Position numbers and translations under genes: made by a program
Origin: Paragorgia papillata
Taxonomy: Eukaryota; Cnidaria; Anthozoa; Scleralcyonacea; Coralliidae
Direction of reading: 5' to 3'
DNA length: 64,000 bases
Assembly (NCBI GenBank): GCA_035771165.1
Contig: JAWNZC010000238.1
Span: 972,001 to 1,036,000, forward strand
Notes under the pieces: model-generated
Databases searched by the model: none
What the model was told of the DNA's origin: nothing
The model's input: the letters and a program-made list of their open reading frames with translations, nothing else
Shown here: piece by piece, positions 10,556 to 23,265 of the stretch
How positions within the stretch are numbered: the stretch's first letter is position 1
Layout: every line of letters begins with the position of its first letter

Positions 10556-12190
10556 TCAAATACCGTTTGAAATTGTTAAATAGAGATTTAATACTAAAAT
10601 TTAGATCGCTCTGAGGGTATTGCTATAGATGCAATGAAACCAGCCAAAGAACAAATCTCAGAAAAGTACAGCTTATAGATATATGGATTGTTTGTGGTTT
10701 CTTCCAATGCTGTAAGATTTAATCTTGCTGCAAATACCGTTCAAATTGTTAAATAGAAATTTAATACTAAAATTTAGATCGCTCTGAGCTATTTATGCAA
10801 CGAAACCCCAGCCAAAGAACAAATCTAAGGAAAGTACAGCTTATAGATATACTGGATGGTCTGTGGTTTCTTCCAATGCTGTAAGATTTAATCTTGCTGC
10901 AAATACCGTACAAATTGTTAAATAGAGATTTAATACTAAAATTTAGATCGCTCAGAGGGTATTGCTATTTATGCAACGAAACCCCAGCCAAAGAACAAAT
11001 CTAAGGAAAGTACAGCTTATAGATATCCTGGATGGTCTGTGGTTTCTTCCAATGCTGTAAGATTTAATCTTGCTGCAAATACCGTACAAATTGTTAAATA
11101 GAGATTTAATACTAAAATTTAGATCGCTCAGAGGGTATTGCTATTTATGCAACGAAACCCCAGCCAAAGAACAAATCTAAGGAAAGTACAGCTTATAGAT
11201 ATACTGGATGGTCTGTGGTTTCTTCCAACGCTGTAAGATTTAATCTTGCTGCAAATACCGTTCAAATTGTTAAATAGAGATTTAATATTAAAATTTAGAT
11301 TGCTCTGAGGGTATTGCTATTCATGCAACGAAACCCCAGCCAAAGAACAAATCTAAGGAAAGTACAGCTTATAGATATACTGGATGGTCTGTGGTTTCTT
11401 CCAATGCTGTACGATTTAATCTTGCTGCAAATACCGTTCAAATTGTTAAATAGATATTTAATACTAAAATTTAGATCGCTCTGAGGATGTTGCTGTAGAT
11501 GCAATGAAACCAGCCAAGAACAAAATAATTTAAGGAAAGTACAGCTTATAGATATCCTGGATGGTCGTCTATGGTTTCTTCCAATGCTGTAATATTTAAT
11601 ATTACTGCAAATACCGTTCAAATTGTTAAATAGATATTTAATACTAAAATTTAGATCGCTCTGAGGATGTTGCTGTAGATGCAATGAAACCAGCCAAAGA
11701 ACAGGTCTAAAGAAAATATGTCAATGGTCTGTGGTTTTTCTTTCAATGCTGTAAGATTCAATCTTGCTATATCAAATACTTTTTTAAATTGTGTCAATTG
11801 TGAGATACTATAATACTAAAATCTAAACCGCTGTGATGATCTTGCTATATTGTGATGCAACGAAACCAGCCTAAAAGGTCTAAAGAAAGTACAATGCATG
11901 TACATGGGTGTATCAATTATCTGTGGTTTTCTTCCAATGTTGTAAGATTCGATCTCGCTATTTCAAATATTATTTCAAATTGTTTCAATAGATACACTAG
12001 TATATTAAAACTTGAACTGCATGCTCTAAAGCATGATGTTGCTTGATGCAACGAAACCGCCCCAAAACATGCAGATCTAAACAATATTCATAGATAGATA
12101 TATCAGTTATATGTCTGGTTACCGTTTCTTCCAATGCTGCATGTATGATTTAAACTTGCTATATCAACTACTATTTCAAATTGTTCCATA
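10556..12190 (+). repeat. Satellite array, ~177-bp unit
   Basis: The marker TTTAATACTAAAATTTAGA recurs, with small variants, near 10588, 10762, 10930, 11107, 11284, 11460 and 11640. Other parts of the unit (ACGAAACCCCAGCCAAAGAA, GGTCTGTGGTTTCTTCCAA) repeat in step. Copies after about 11700 are progressively diverged. Open frames inside follow the repeat period and are not genes. Confidence 0.9.
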
Positions 12191-14125
12191 GTATTATAAA
12201 AAAGATACGCCATAGTATTATAAATGAGCAAGCTGCGAAATAATGCAAAAGAAAGAAACCGCGAACGGTTGTTCGTTTACAACTCAGCCAATTAAGAATT
12301 CAGAAAATTCGCTTATGCAAGAATAATTATCTCGAAGTATGTTCGTTTAATACCTCCAGACTGCTAATAAATATATTAACGAAAAATTTGAACCACTTTC
12401 TACAGACAAAGAAGAAATTGTTTAAAATTCCGAAACGCCCAGAAAAATTTCCTGATTTAATTTGAGGGTGCCATTAAAACAAACCACAAGGCCAATTTTT
12501 TATTGTCAAAAGATTGACCGACATCTTGTTTTCTCATTGCTATTTTGGTATGTGAGCGTGCAAACAAGGAGTGTCAGCGGATGTTAAATGGTCTGGGAAA
12601 ATTAAATTTCGTAACATTGGTTCTCTGTCATGAGGATTAATTTGGACTATTTTTAAAACCTTAAAATAATATTGATGTTAAAATTTAGGAAAGGGGTCAA
12701 AAATGTTAAAAAATTTAAGAAAAATGCAATCCAAAGAGGAATAGTCTGAAAAAGGCAAGCAGTGAATTGAGGACTGAGACACAAACTGAAATAATTCTGT
12801 ATAAAGTCGTTGCTTAATTCCTCGAGTAGAAGACAACAAAAATTCTCATTTTTTTTACGCTCGTTTTAAGTGGACATTTGCTTTTTTATAAAAATTAAGT
12901 TTGTTTAATTTGAAAGAACTCGTGAAATTGTAATAGAAAATCTTTTACAACTTTTTCGTGTCTTCGTTTGCAAGATATTTCAATTTGTTTAATATGTAAA
13001 TGAGATGGGCTCTGACGTCAGGAGCAGGGTGCAGTACGGTTGAGTTATTGAACTGAAACGTTGCTATTGGACAATTCTTCATTATACTAAAATACAATGT
13101 GTTCAGTGACCGTGCACAAAAATGCATTAAGGCAAACAAAAAGATAGCCCAAAGACTTTAGCTGAGTTTCTAGACCATATCTCGATTGACTATGGTTTGA
13201 GAAGCTATATCCAACAATCGTCAGTGTTCATCCTCCGATGTCCAAACACACCGGCCAAGCTGGTTAAAAAACTCGGCTTCGCCTCGTATTTTCAAACTGC
13301 TTGGCTGTATTTAGAAATCGGAGGAAGAACACTGACTCGTGTTGGATATATTACCCAAAACACCGGCCTCGAAGTTGGTTAAAAAACCTCGGCAGTCGTC
13401 TTGGCTTTTCAACACACTTCTCGGTGTTTGCTATCAGATCAAACACTCCTTCTTGCGTTGATATTTTGTTGGCCGAAAAACAGCATTTTCAACTTTGGTC
13501 GTCAATAAAATCACCAAAACTCGACATATCAAAAAATGCTGACACCGTTTTGCTGGAACTTTATCTCGGAATTAAGCTGCAAAAAACCTATTATTGACTT
13601 GTTTACCGCAAAATTAAAGACAACATTGTATTCTACAAATTAACAGCTTTCTAACAATATCTATTTTATTTTTGTGGCATAAATTCTGACGAATTGAGAG
13701 CGCTTTACTGAAATGGCTCTGCAAACCTTAATGAAAACCTTAAGCTAATAAAAATTACCAGGGCATTGTAATTATATAAAAAGGTGTCAAACACCAAGGT
13801 AGGCAGGCCTCTTAACGATGGTCAGTATAGCTTACAATGCTAAATTAACCCATTTCCAGTTCACACCTTGTCCTCATCAGAATTGTAATCTTGTTAATTA
13901 AGCTGTTCACTAAAGCAATAGCATTAAAGTGTTTTTTAAACAAAACACAAAAGCTCGAAAAAAAATAATTTCTTCCGGCGGGAACCCCGTCGAACCACCA
14001 CGCAAAGTTGATGTTTAAAGAGGAAGAACGGAAAGAGAGAGGCATGAGACCCTTGGTGTAATTGCCGCTAATTGTGACATTAAGCGATCTTACTTTAAAT
14101 CACTTCATATTAATGCAGTCTGTTA
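12191..14125. other. Non-coding stretch with repeat fragments
   Basis: No gene is seen. 12940-13020 resembles the fold-back family of 49424-49904. 13030-13130 resembles the interior of the elements at 34041 and 40965 (CAGTACGGTTGAGT, AACGTTGCTATTGGA). 13200-13430 repeats the words ACACCGGCC and CTCGGC. Confidence 0.5.
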
Positions 14126-14129
14126 GTTA

Positions 14130-14315
14130 GGATGTTAGTGGCACAGTGGTATAGCGCGCGTGCCCTTCACCTCTACGACCCGGGTTCGATACCTGCTCGA
14201 TGCAGTTATCAGATTGAAATTTCACCTTGGCCACTTGTAAGAAGAGTGCTTCCAGTTTGACTTTACCAAACACCACAGGTTTCCTCCGCGTACTTCGGTT
14301 TCCTTCTGTATAGTA
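14130..14315 (+). mobile_element. tRNA-derived SINE, head region (+ copy)
   Basis: A pol III A-box-like TAGTGGCACAGTGGTAT (14136-14152) and a B box GGTTCGATACC (14183-14193) are spaced as in a tRNA. A body shared with the minus copy at 23432-23250 follows (GCAGTTATCAGATT, AATTTCACCTTGG). The 3' tail unit is amplified in tandem downstream. Confidence 0.75.
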
Positions 14316-14543
14316 GCGAGGTTCAGATCACACTTCCACTGCCGCTACCGTAAATATAATTAAGCATGTCAAATATTGTTTTTACGTTCAGTAATGGTCG
14401 CAGGTCTCGAACCTAGTGCAAAAAGAAAGCGTTTTACGGTACTAGGATTAAAACCAACTACGACTACAAGACGAAAAAACGAACATTACATCAGCTTAAC
14501 CACATTTACGGTAGCAGTAGTGGAAGTGTGATCTGAACCTCGC
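14316..14543. mobile_element. 228-bp MITE inserted in the SINE tail
   Basis: Terminal inverted repeats of about 40 bp begin GCGAGGTTCAGATCACACTT and differ at only two positions. Flanks are TAGTA and TATTA, a likely imperfect target duplication: the empty site (CTGTATAGTAACACTG) is preserved in the downstream unit near 14890. Confidence 0.8.
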
Positions 14544-14555
14544 TATTAACACTAG

Positions 14556-15380
14556 GGGAAAAGTTTAAACATGGCTGATAGGATTATCTAGTATAAAAAT
14601 ATTTCAAACACCACAGGTTATCTCCAGGTAATCTGGTTTCCTCCTGTAGTAACACTGACTGGAGCAATGAGGCATAGTCCTCACTGACCTCGAGGGAGAA
14701 CAGTTTAGATTATGACTGATAGGGTTATCCACCATAAAAAAAGTTAGTTTACTCCAGTTTCCTTCTGTAGTAACACTGACTGGGCCAATGAGGCATAGTC
14801 CTCACTGACCTCGAGGGAGAACAGTTTAGATTATGACTGATAGGGTTATCCACCATAAATAAAGTTCGTTTAGTTTACTCTAGTTTCCTTCTGTATAGTA
14901 ACACTGACTGGGCCAATGAGGCATAGTCCTCACTGACCTCGAGGGAGAACACTGAGTTTAGATTATAACTGATAGGGTTATCCACCATAAATAAAGTTAG
15001 TTTACTCCAGTTTCCTTCTGTAGTAACACTGACTGGGCCAATGAGGCATAGTCCTCACTGACCTCGAGGGAGAACAGTTTAGATTATGACTGATAGGGTT
15101 ATCCACCATAAATAAAGTTAGTTTACTCCAGTTTCCTTCTGTAGTAACACTGACTGGGCCAATGAGGCATAGTCCTCACTGAACTCGAGGGAGAACACTG
15201 AGTTTAGATTATAACTGATAGGGTTATCCACCATAAATAAAGTTAGTTTAGTTTACTCCAGTTTCCTTCTGTAGTAACACTGAACGAACGAGGGATGGTC
15301 CTTACTAAGGAGAACAGTTTAGATAGATGACTGATAGGGTTATCCAGTATAAATAAAGTTATAGTTTAGTTTAGTTTATA
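14556..15380 (+). repeat. Tandem array of SINE tail units (+)
   Basis: Units of about 120-130 bp contain TGATAGGGTTATCCACCATA, AGTTTACTCCAGTTTCCTTC and GAGGCATAGTCCTCACTGA. About six copies occur, the outer ones more diverged. The first unit continues the SINE body at 14130. Confidence 0.88.
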
Positions 15381-15579
15381 TAACTACAACAAAATATTGC
15401 CTGCTAGCGAGGTAAATGAGTTCAGAACTAATTACTCCCAAAATAGAGGCATTTCAGTGACAATTACACAATATTAAATTAGAACATTATAACCTAATTT
15501 AAGAATGTTTCCTTAAATTTCCTAAAAGGGTTAAAAGAGAGCATATAGGCTTAGAAAATAAACATTTGGGATACGAGCT

Positions 15580-15618
15580 CCCCCCCCCCCCCCCCCCCCT
15601 CCCCCCCCCCCCCCCCCT
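15580..15618 (+). repeat. Poly-C tract
   Basis: About 38 cytosines interrupted by a single T, a probable site of length error and of polymorphism. Confidence 0.9.
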
Positions 15619-15619
15619 C

Positions 15620-16620
15620 TGATGGAGCTCAAAGTTTTCTGAGTTTAACTACTTAGGACAGCTTGTACAGCCGCAAAAACAACTGAAACTTTAAACTAAC
15701 TTCAAGCTGAAAACACTTTACTGACGTAGCTTTTTTGTTTGTTTACAAAGCCTACCACATTTAACCCATAATCAGTTTTGTTTATAAGTTTATTCACTAA
15801 AGGTCAATTATTGCAAGGACTTAAAAATATACTTCAAAAAGTATCATTAATAATTCATGAGGAAAATCACAAAGACAATATCTACTGTGTATGGAGTTTA
15901 GTGTTTACCCTTCTGACTTCTCGACTGTATCGCTCCCAATAAAAAACGAAAAAGACTTTGGTATATTTTACAGTGAAATAAAACTGTAGTGTGCTATAGG
16001 CAGTGTTGAAATACAAATCGCAATATAGTAATGTTGGAGCACTGCCAAAATTATTGAACATAGATTTCTATTGCTGGGTTGCACGTCCGTTACGTCATGG
16101 CGGTCATGTTGGTTGGTATAGGTGCTACCAACCAACATGGCCGCTGTGTTTTTGTCCTCTAAATCTAAGGGAATTGATTGCAACCTATCAATACGTTTCG
16201 AGCGAAAGCTCTTGACGAAGGGTCTTCGCTCGAAACGTTAGAAATCTAAATTCAATAATTTCGGCAGTACTCCTGTACTCCAATCTTTAACTAGATTTCA
16301 TTTAGTATTTTACTCTGGTTAACGCCACACGATCTTATTCAATCACCAAAGGGCTAATACCTGATAAGACCTACTGACGTCAGAAAGAATACTAACGAAG
16401 TTAGAATCTTATATGAAATTGTCACCCTAATTAGCAATCGAATGAGAAAGCAAAAATAGCCATGCAATTATGGATCGTTGACATGATCGCTGGTATACGT
16501 CGAACATCAATACTGCGGCAAAAGATATACCAGGCGGCAAAGATAAAAGGAAGTGCCCAGCTAATGACTTTGAAACATGACATAACGACTTCTAATGTTC
16601 TTCGACCCAGAAAAATTCTG
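15620..16620. other. Non-coding stretch
   Basis: No gene is seen. CGTTTCGAGCGAA and its complement TTCGCTCGAAACG form a hairpin at about 16194-16239, of the type seen in Penelope-like terminal repeats. 16298-16350 is a relic of the repeat family at 9826. Confidence 0.45.
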
Positions 16621-16621
16621 A

Positions 16622-16694
16622 GTTCCCAAGCGGGACTCATACCCACAACCTTCTGATCGCCGGTGAGACGCTCTAACCATTGAGCTACTGGGAC
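16622..16694 (-). mobile_element. tRNA-like sequence (SINE head), minus copy
   Basis: Read on the minus strand it starts GAGTCCCAGTAGCTCAATGG, contains GGTTAGAGCG and a degraded B box (GGGTATGAGTCCC), and ends in GGGAACTC, which pairs with the start. The damaged B box suggests an inactive tRNA-derived element. Confidence 0.65.
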
Positions 16695-16914
16695 TCAGAT
16701 TTGAACGTAGGTTGAGTTCGATGTATGACATTATATACTGGCCGATATTGCTATGTTGTTGTTGGCAATCCCTCGATAACGAGTAAGATGTACAAGTATG
16801 ATGATATATGTTAATGTCGTAATGAGAAGAGACGGATATGTCACTTTGAGCCCTTTTACTCAGAAAAACTTCTGAGTTACTAAGTGGGACTTGAACCTAC
16901 AACCTTCTTATATA

Positions 16915-16988
16915 GTCCCAGTCGGCAGTAGCTCAATGGTTAGAGCGTCTCACCGGCGATCAGGAGGTTGTGGGTTCGTGTCCCGCTC
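16915..16988 (+). mobile_element. tRNA-like sequence (SINE head), plus copy
   Basis: AGTAGCTCAATGGTTAGAGC and a B-box-like GGGTTCGTGTCCCGC match the minus copy 220 bp to the left, so the two form an inverted pair. A third partial minus copy lies at about 16862-16912. Confidence 0.65.
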
Positions 16989-17492
16989 AGAAATGTACCA
17001 AACGTTTTTCCGAGTAAAATGGCTCGGAGGACATTTACACTTAATCTGTACTTCGTCAATCAAGGTGTTAACACTGTTTCAATTATTCGACTGTAAAATG
17101 ACGTCCACACCAAATCAATCATTCTGTCCACAGACATTATGTCCAGACCTATGTGCGCCACCTTAACTGAGAGAATCACTCGTTGATAAATATACGAGTA
17201 TTGAATAGAAATTCTTTCACTTAACTCTAGTCATAGCCACAGGTCTTCGAAACACTTCGTGTATCAAGTTTGACATTTCGGTAATCTCAGGTACAGTTTT
17301 GACATTTCATTGATGGGACCACCACACAGTATTTAATTAAGTTATCTTCCGTGCTCTGTTTTAGTAATTATTTAATATTATTCATAGCATTTGCTCTCTA
17401 TTAACACCCCAAACGCCAGTTTGACACATACTTAACCTCACTACAGGGATTCTGTTGATATTTAGGCTCAGAACGGGGAAACCTTTAGTAAG

Positions 17493-17610
17493 AGAGACCT
17501 TACGATACCCCGGGTTCGGTTTACGGGTACGGTCTACCCGTACATACGACTACGGGAACGGGTAGATTACCCGTACGGGTAAACCGAACCCGGGGTATCT
17601 TAAGGTCTCT
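17493..17610. mobile_element. 118-bp palindromic element
   Basis: AGAGACCTTACGATACCCCG and CGGGGTATCTTAAGGTCTCT pair across a GC-rich centre carrying repeats of CTACCCGTA and ACGGGTA. It is probably a tiny MITE. Confidence 0.75.
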
Positions 17611-17764
17611 AATAGTCGAACCCATATTAAGCTAGCCTGCGTGCAGCCTCTGCCCGATTTCGAAACCCGATAGTATATACTATTCTTGCACGACAAACAG
17701 CGTGCTCCGCGTCGTTATTTGATACGCAACGTGACCGTAGGCTAAGTTTAATACTTATACATCA

Positions 17765-18330
17765 AGAGAAATCCAGAGAAGCGAAGTTGTAGTGAAGTGA
17801 ATTGCAGTGAAGTGAAGTAAAGTGAAGTAAAGTGAAGTGTAGAGAAGTTATTTGGAGTGGAGTAAGGTAAAGTAGCAGTGAAGTGAAGTGAAGTGAAGTG
17901 AAGTGAAGTGAAGTGAAGTGGAGTGCAGTGAAGTAGAGTGAAGTAAAGTGATGTCGGGAGTGGAGTGAAGTAGAGTAAAGCGGAAGGAAATGGAGTTAAG
18001 TGGAGTGAAATGCAGTGCAGAACAGCGCAGCAGTAGTACTGTACTACAACTGTACTACAGTAGCAGTACAGTACAGTACAGCACAGTACAGCACAGTAGC
18101 AGTAGAAGTACAGTACAGTACAATACAGCACAGTACAGTGGAGTGGAGTGAGGTAGGTGAAGCGCAGGACAGTGGAGTGCAATGCAGTGAAGTACAATGG
18201 AGTAAAGTGGAGTGCAGTGGATTGGATTGGATTGGATTGGATTGGGGTGGAGTGAAGTGGAGTGAAGTGAAGTGGAGTGAAGTGGAGTGGAGTGAAGTGG
18301 AGTGAAGTAAAGTAAGTGTAGTGAACTGAA
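17765..18330 (+). repeat. Pentanucleotide array (AGTGA / CAGTA / ATTGG)
   Basis: Runs of AAGTG, ACAGT and GATTG keep a five-base period over about 560 bp. Open frames are repeat-driven. Confidence 0.92.
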
Positions 18331-18477
18331 GTCAGATTAATGTTTTTCTTTTCGATAGCAAATCGACAAGATGCTACTACGTTGAGACAGTGCCACTACG
18401 TTGAGACAGTGCATGGACCATGGTTTCAATTCCCGATTGGGACGGTCAGATAATATTTCAAACATTATAGATCCTTC

Positions 18478-18660
18478 TAATAAGTGCAGAGTACGTCGTT
18501 TTTCGCCATTGATGTCATTTTCAGCCTTTTGAATTCTATTGAAAATATACAAAAGCTAAACGAAGTTGAAAATAATTCAAAAGAAAAATTGAAAAGAAAT
18601 TGACGTCACAGGGTGAAAATTACGTCAATGGCGAAAAATTACGTACTCTGCACTTATTAA
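18478..18660. mobile_element. MITE with 38-bp terminal inverted repeats
   Basis: TAATAAGTGCAGAGTACGT with TTTTTCGCCATTGA at the left is matched by its complement (ACGTACTCTGCACTTATTA) at the right. The interior matches 2160-2290. Confidence 0.78.
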
Positions 18661-19539
18661 AAGGGTCAAAACTGTCTTTAAGGACTTAGGCGGATAGAAG
18701 ATACATTATCACAGCTAATTGACGCCAAATTGAAAGCATGCATCTTGTTTCCTAAAGTGACTCGGAGTATAATCAAGTTGATGCTAACATAAACTGTTTC
18801 TACCCAATTACAGTATTAGATTTTCAAATGATTAAGACACATAAAGCATGGACATTTCACTCTGGCGCGGGGCTTCACTCGAAACGTCAGTGTTTCTTTG
18901 TAAAAATTATTCATGGCAGTTTACCACCTTTTCACTTTGCTCTATCTTAAACACTGCCTATACGCTAAAGTTTCGGTCTCAAGGCGCAGAACTAAATGTT
19001 CTGGAAATTTTACATGAAGTAAACTTCGAATATATACGAGCTATATCACCCTCTTTTTAGCAATGCTTATATACAGAAACACAAAATTAAGTCCTAAAAT
19101 TGCACAAAATCTCACAATAATGGTTCTAGCCCCTTTAAGATCAAACTGGGACCACTTCGTACGCACTCAGCGTACATGCGTCAAATTCTGACTAGAATCT
19201 CGCGAGTCGTGATGATGATTGAAGACAAGCGAATGAGTTCCCTTGGGCAAAAACTGTCAACAACATCTCGAGATACTCAATCTGAGATTCTCATTATCTG
19301 TGATAAGAATATCTCCTGGCTTAGCACTGAGCCTCTGGCTACGCGTGCATGCGCTAAGCGATAACAAGAGGGGGCCCCATTACACGTCGTTTAGCCTTTG
19401 TAACCCATTAGCTACTGGAGTGGAAGTAATACATCCAACACAAGTGCATGTTTCTCCCCTGATTTCTAAAAAACCCAAGCAGGTTGACAACACTGAAGAC
19501 CAGTGCTGTATATAGTCAAGTCCACATCATCCGAGTCTA

Positions 19540-19850
19540 AACCAGTCAAGTACAAATCCAGCAGTACAATTCCGAGTTCACCCGTCTTCTTGGAATGAGC
19601 TTCCTGTTGACATTCGCAAGGCGTCATCAATAGAAACTTTTAAAAGCCAACTTAAGACGTTCCTTTTCAGGAAAGCATTTCATGTTTAAACCTTTTTAAC
19701 TTTTTAATCACACTATTGACCTGTATATAGATATTTTATTTTTATATTATTTTTACATATTGACTTATAGTACTAGCGCTTTAGAATATTTATAGTTTTG
19801 GCGCTTTATAAATGTATAAATTATTATTATAAATTATTATTTGCCATTCC
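19540..19850 (+). mobile_element. L2/CR1-type LINE 3' end
   Basis: From 19591 to the stop at 19689 the frame reads WNELPVDIRKASSIETFKSQ, then LKTFLFRKAF, the standard end of reverse transcriptase in L2/CR1-like LINEs. The 3' UTR ends GCGCTTTATAAATG followed by an ATT repeat, also typical. Everything upstream is lost. Confidence 0.82.
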
Positions 19851-20344
19851 GAGTCCAAGTCTCAAGTTCATGTCCGAATTTTTTATTTTGTTGTTGTTCA
19901 TTTCGAGTTTCAGGGTCATGTCCGAATCTTTTAAGACTTAATAATCCCTAAGTGACTCCTGAGCGCGCATGTAGACACACCTTTAGTATTTTACTGTGGC
20001 TAACGCCCGACGATTTTACTCGTTAAGGAAAGACCAATGGTAGTCAAGGGGTTAAAAACATATCTCAATGCTTAACCCTTTGACTAAGCGCGCATGTAGA
20101 CTCGCCTTTAGTATTTTACTCTGGCTAACGCCAAACGATTTTACCCGTCAAGGGAAGACCCATGGTAGTCAACTCAAGGGGTTAAAAAAGTGTATTGTAA
20201 ACTATTGTTGAACAATAATTACGTCGTTGAACAATATTGACGTGATAAGTTGTACGTATATATGTAGTGCATGTGGTGCGTTTGCGAGCTTGGTGTAATG
20301 TAACAGACGTTTGGTGGACATTCGTCAAGCTCAATTACTCAGAA

Positions 20345-20400
20345 AAGATTTCTGAGCCCCAGACAGGGTTCGAACCTGCAACTTTCTAATGAATCCCTCA
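20345..20400 (-). mobile_element. tRNA-like fragment
   Basis: The minus strand carries GCAGGTTCGAACCCTGTCTG, a good B box and T arm, but no A box or acceptor partner is present. It is a truncated tRNA-derived SINE head. Confidence 0.5.
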
Positions 20401-21371
20401 CGGCTTCGCCTTTAAAACTTTAACTCGTTTTTGAAATACTTTTAGTGCTTCATATGCAGTACAAGTGCTAATAAAGTTCAAGTATATAGTTTGGGTAAAT
20501 TGAACGATTATGGAATAAAGATTATAAACTATATATATAGTAAACAGTATAGACAAACAAAGCATTCGCCTTTACAAGTGACTGACAAACGTTTTGACAA
20601 GATACTCACGGAACACAGTTTCGTTCATCACCTGCTGTGCTTGTAATGACAATACTAACACAGACACATCCCAAGCAATAAAACCTAATTAAGTTACGGA
20701 AATAACTCCTGTTAATTGCTTTGCTCTCCTCGAATACAATTCTAAACATTTTAAACCTTAAACTAAAGACTTTTGCCACCAAATTTAAGAATTACGAGTA
20801 TTTTTAGCCGTAGGTTTCACACGCGACACCAAAGTTCGGAGAAATTTCGTTTAAAAGACACCTGGCGACAGACGGTGGCCATTTTGAGTTGGAAAGCGTT
20901 TCGGAAATTTCTTTCAAGTGAAAGTTATCTGAAGATGGGATTTGCGGGTTTTTTTATCAGGTTATGACAAGCGTGTTTGATTGCTTTCTCGGGCAATGCC
21001 GCCCACGAGATTGTCCAAGCTGTTGTCGGAACCGGGGTTTGAAAGCCTTTTGTTTTTCTAAGCTAAGGAAACTGTTTCAAATTGTTGCCATTATTAACAT
21101 GCATTATCAAATTCATTAAAAAATCATGAAGAAAATTCAAAAGAAATTAATATTTAATCAATATCTGCAAATCGCATACAGATTCGTCCTGATTTACATA
21201 AACGTTTTCCTCAATTTACTATAGGGACCGGGATGAGTTTACGAAACGATTACATGGAGCGGGCTAGCCCGGTATGCCGGGATGATTTCAGGCCGAAATT
21301 CGCAATTATCAAGTAAATAAGGGCAAAGCTACGTTAGTTTTACTTCAGTTTTACACTAATTAGTCTATTAC
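20401..21371. other. Non-coding stretch
   Basis: I see no gene. A GGGCTAGCCCGG fragment of the repeat family at 6043-6180 lies near 21262. Confidence 0.4.
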
Positions 21372-22407
21372 ACGGCCGGCCAAGGCTTCAAAATATTACG
21401 TTTGATGGCATTTTTTGTTACAAGCAGGCAACCATGCCAAATCGTATCGGATAGTGCATACTTTGAAGGTGAGGGGGGTTGCCATCTGTAATTATTGATT
21501 CATATACTAAAATATAGAGCTTTTTGAAAGTACAATGTGATGGATGGGATATCTGTAAAGAGCTGTCTAATGTACGTTTGTGTTTTATTTGAATTGCTAA
21601 ATTCAGAATGCATCCAATCAGCGTGCGCGAAGTTCTGATTATTCTAATTCGCATAACTCACAATCATAAACAAACAAGAAACATGGCGCAAATTCACCTA
21701 AATATAACACTTCGAAGAACAGCCATAACAAGCAGCCAACTTTTTGTTACAAGCAGGCAACCACCATAGAATGTATAGCTTAGACATTGATCAAGATGAC
21801 TAGATGGGTTGCCTTTCGTGTATCACAAGATATCACTGTTGAACCGCCAGAACCGGTGAGTTAAATGTCTAAGGAACAATATAAGTAACACTACACTGTA
21901 GTGCAAAAGCTCAGCTTTATAACAGTAGATACATGGCGGTATCGGCAAATTATCAAAATAAAACGAAGTAATTTACGAATATGAGACTTTCCTGTAGCTG
22001 CCAGATCTAATAAATTTCTGATTATTTGCAAGCTTATGTTGTTGTAGCTTTTCTTCGAAGTGTTATATTTAGGTGTATTTACGCCATATTTCTTGTTTGT
22101 TTATGATTGTGAGTTATGCGAATTAGGTTAATCATAACTTCACGCACGCTGATTGGATGCATTCTGAAGTGAGCCATTCAAAATAGAACACCAACGTAGT
22201 TTGCATGAATCCACCGAAATCCCATCCATTCCAATGTGTTTTTAAAAACCCATAAATTTTAGTATATAAATTCAAAATTACGGCTGGCAACCCCCCTCAC
22301 GTTCAAAGTATATACTATCCGATACGATCTGGCATGGTTGCCTGCTTGTAACAAAAAATGCCATCAACGGTGTTTTTGAGACACTTTTATCGAGGTTGGC
22401 CGGCCGT
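21372..22407. mobile_element. 1.04-kb fold-back element
   Basis: The ends are ACGGCCGGCC and GGCCGGCCGT. Arms of about 350 bp share GATGGCATTTTTTGTTACAA, GGCAACCATGCCA and TGAGGGGGGTTGCCA in inverted form. The centre repeats TTTTTGTTACAAGCAGGCAA. No transposase was found. It abuts the SINE-tail array. Confidence 0.82.
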
Positions 22408-22414
22408 CTATATA

Positions 22415-23265
22415 TAAACTAAACTAACTGAACTAACTTTATTTATACTGGATAACCCTATCAGTCAGTATTTAAACAGTTCTCCCTAGCGGTACAGTAA
22501 CGATCATCTCTCGTTGGTGCAGTGTTACTATAAAGAAGGAAACTAGAGTAAGCTAAACTAACTTTATTTATACTGGATAACCCTACCAGTCATATTTAAA
22601 CTGTTCTCCCTATATAGAGGTCCAGTAATGGCCAACTCTCATGGGTCCAGTGTTACTACAGGAGGAAACCAGAGTAAACTAAACTAACTTAATTTATACT
22701 GAATAACTCTCAGTCATATCTAAACTGTTCTCTCTAGAGGTACAGTAAGGACCATCTTTCATTAGTCGAGTGTTACTACACAAGAGGAAACCAGAGGAAA
22801 CTAAACTAACTTTATTTATACTGAATATAACTATCAGTCATATCTAAACTGTTCTCTCTAGAGGTCCAGTAAGGACCATCCTTCACTGGTCCAGTGTTTA
22901 TAACAAGAGGAAACCAGAGGAAACTAAACTAACTTCATTTACACTGAATATAACTCTCAGTCATATCTTCCTAGAGGTCCAGTAAGGACCATCCCTCATT
23001 GGTCCAATGCTACTACAGGACTAAACTAACTTTATTTATACTGAATAACTCTCATGAGTCATATCTAAACTGTACTTCCTGGAGGTCCAGTGAGGGCCAT
23101 CCCTCATTGGTCCAGTGTACGTTACTACAGGAGGAATTACCAGCCGTAAAGTAAACCATAAACTTCATTCATACTGGATAATCCTATATCAGTCATATCT
23201 AATCTGTTCTTCCTAGAGGTCCAGTAAGGGCCATCCTTCATTAGTCCAGTGTTACTACAGGAGGA
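22415..23265 (-). repeat. Tandem array of SINE tail units (-)
   Basis: This is the reverse orientation of the array at 14556-15380. Units of 105-130 bp contain AACTAACTTTATTTATACTG, TATCAGTCATAT and TAGAGGTCCAGTAAGGACCA. About seven copies are more diverged from each other than those in the plus array. Confidence 0.87.

Noticed and set aside
16622..16988. Functional tRNA pair
   Set aside because: B box damaged in the minus copy and loose in the plus copy; arrangement and relatives indicate SINE heads.
17748..18305. Frames of about 100-150 codons across the AGTGA array
   Set aside because: Pentamer repeat without stop codons; composition is dictated by the repeat.
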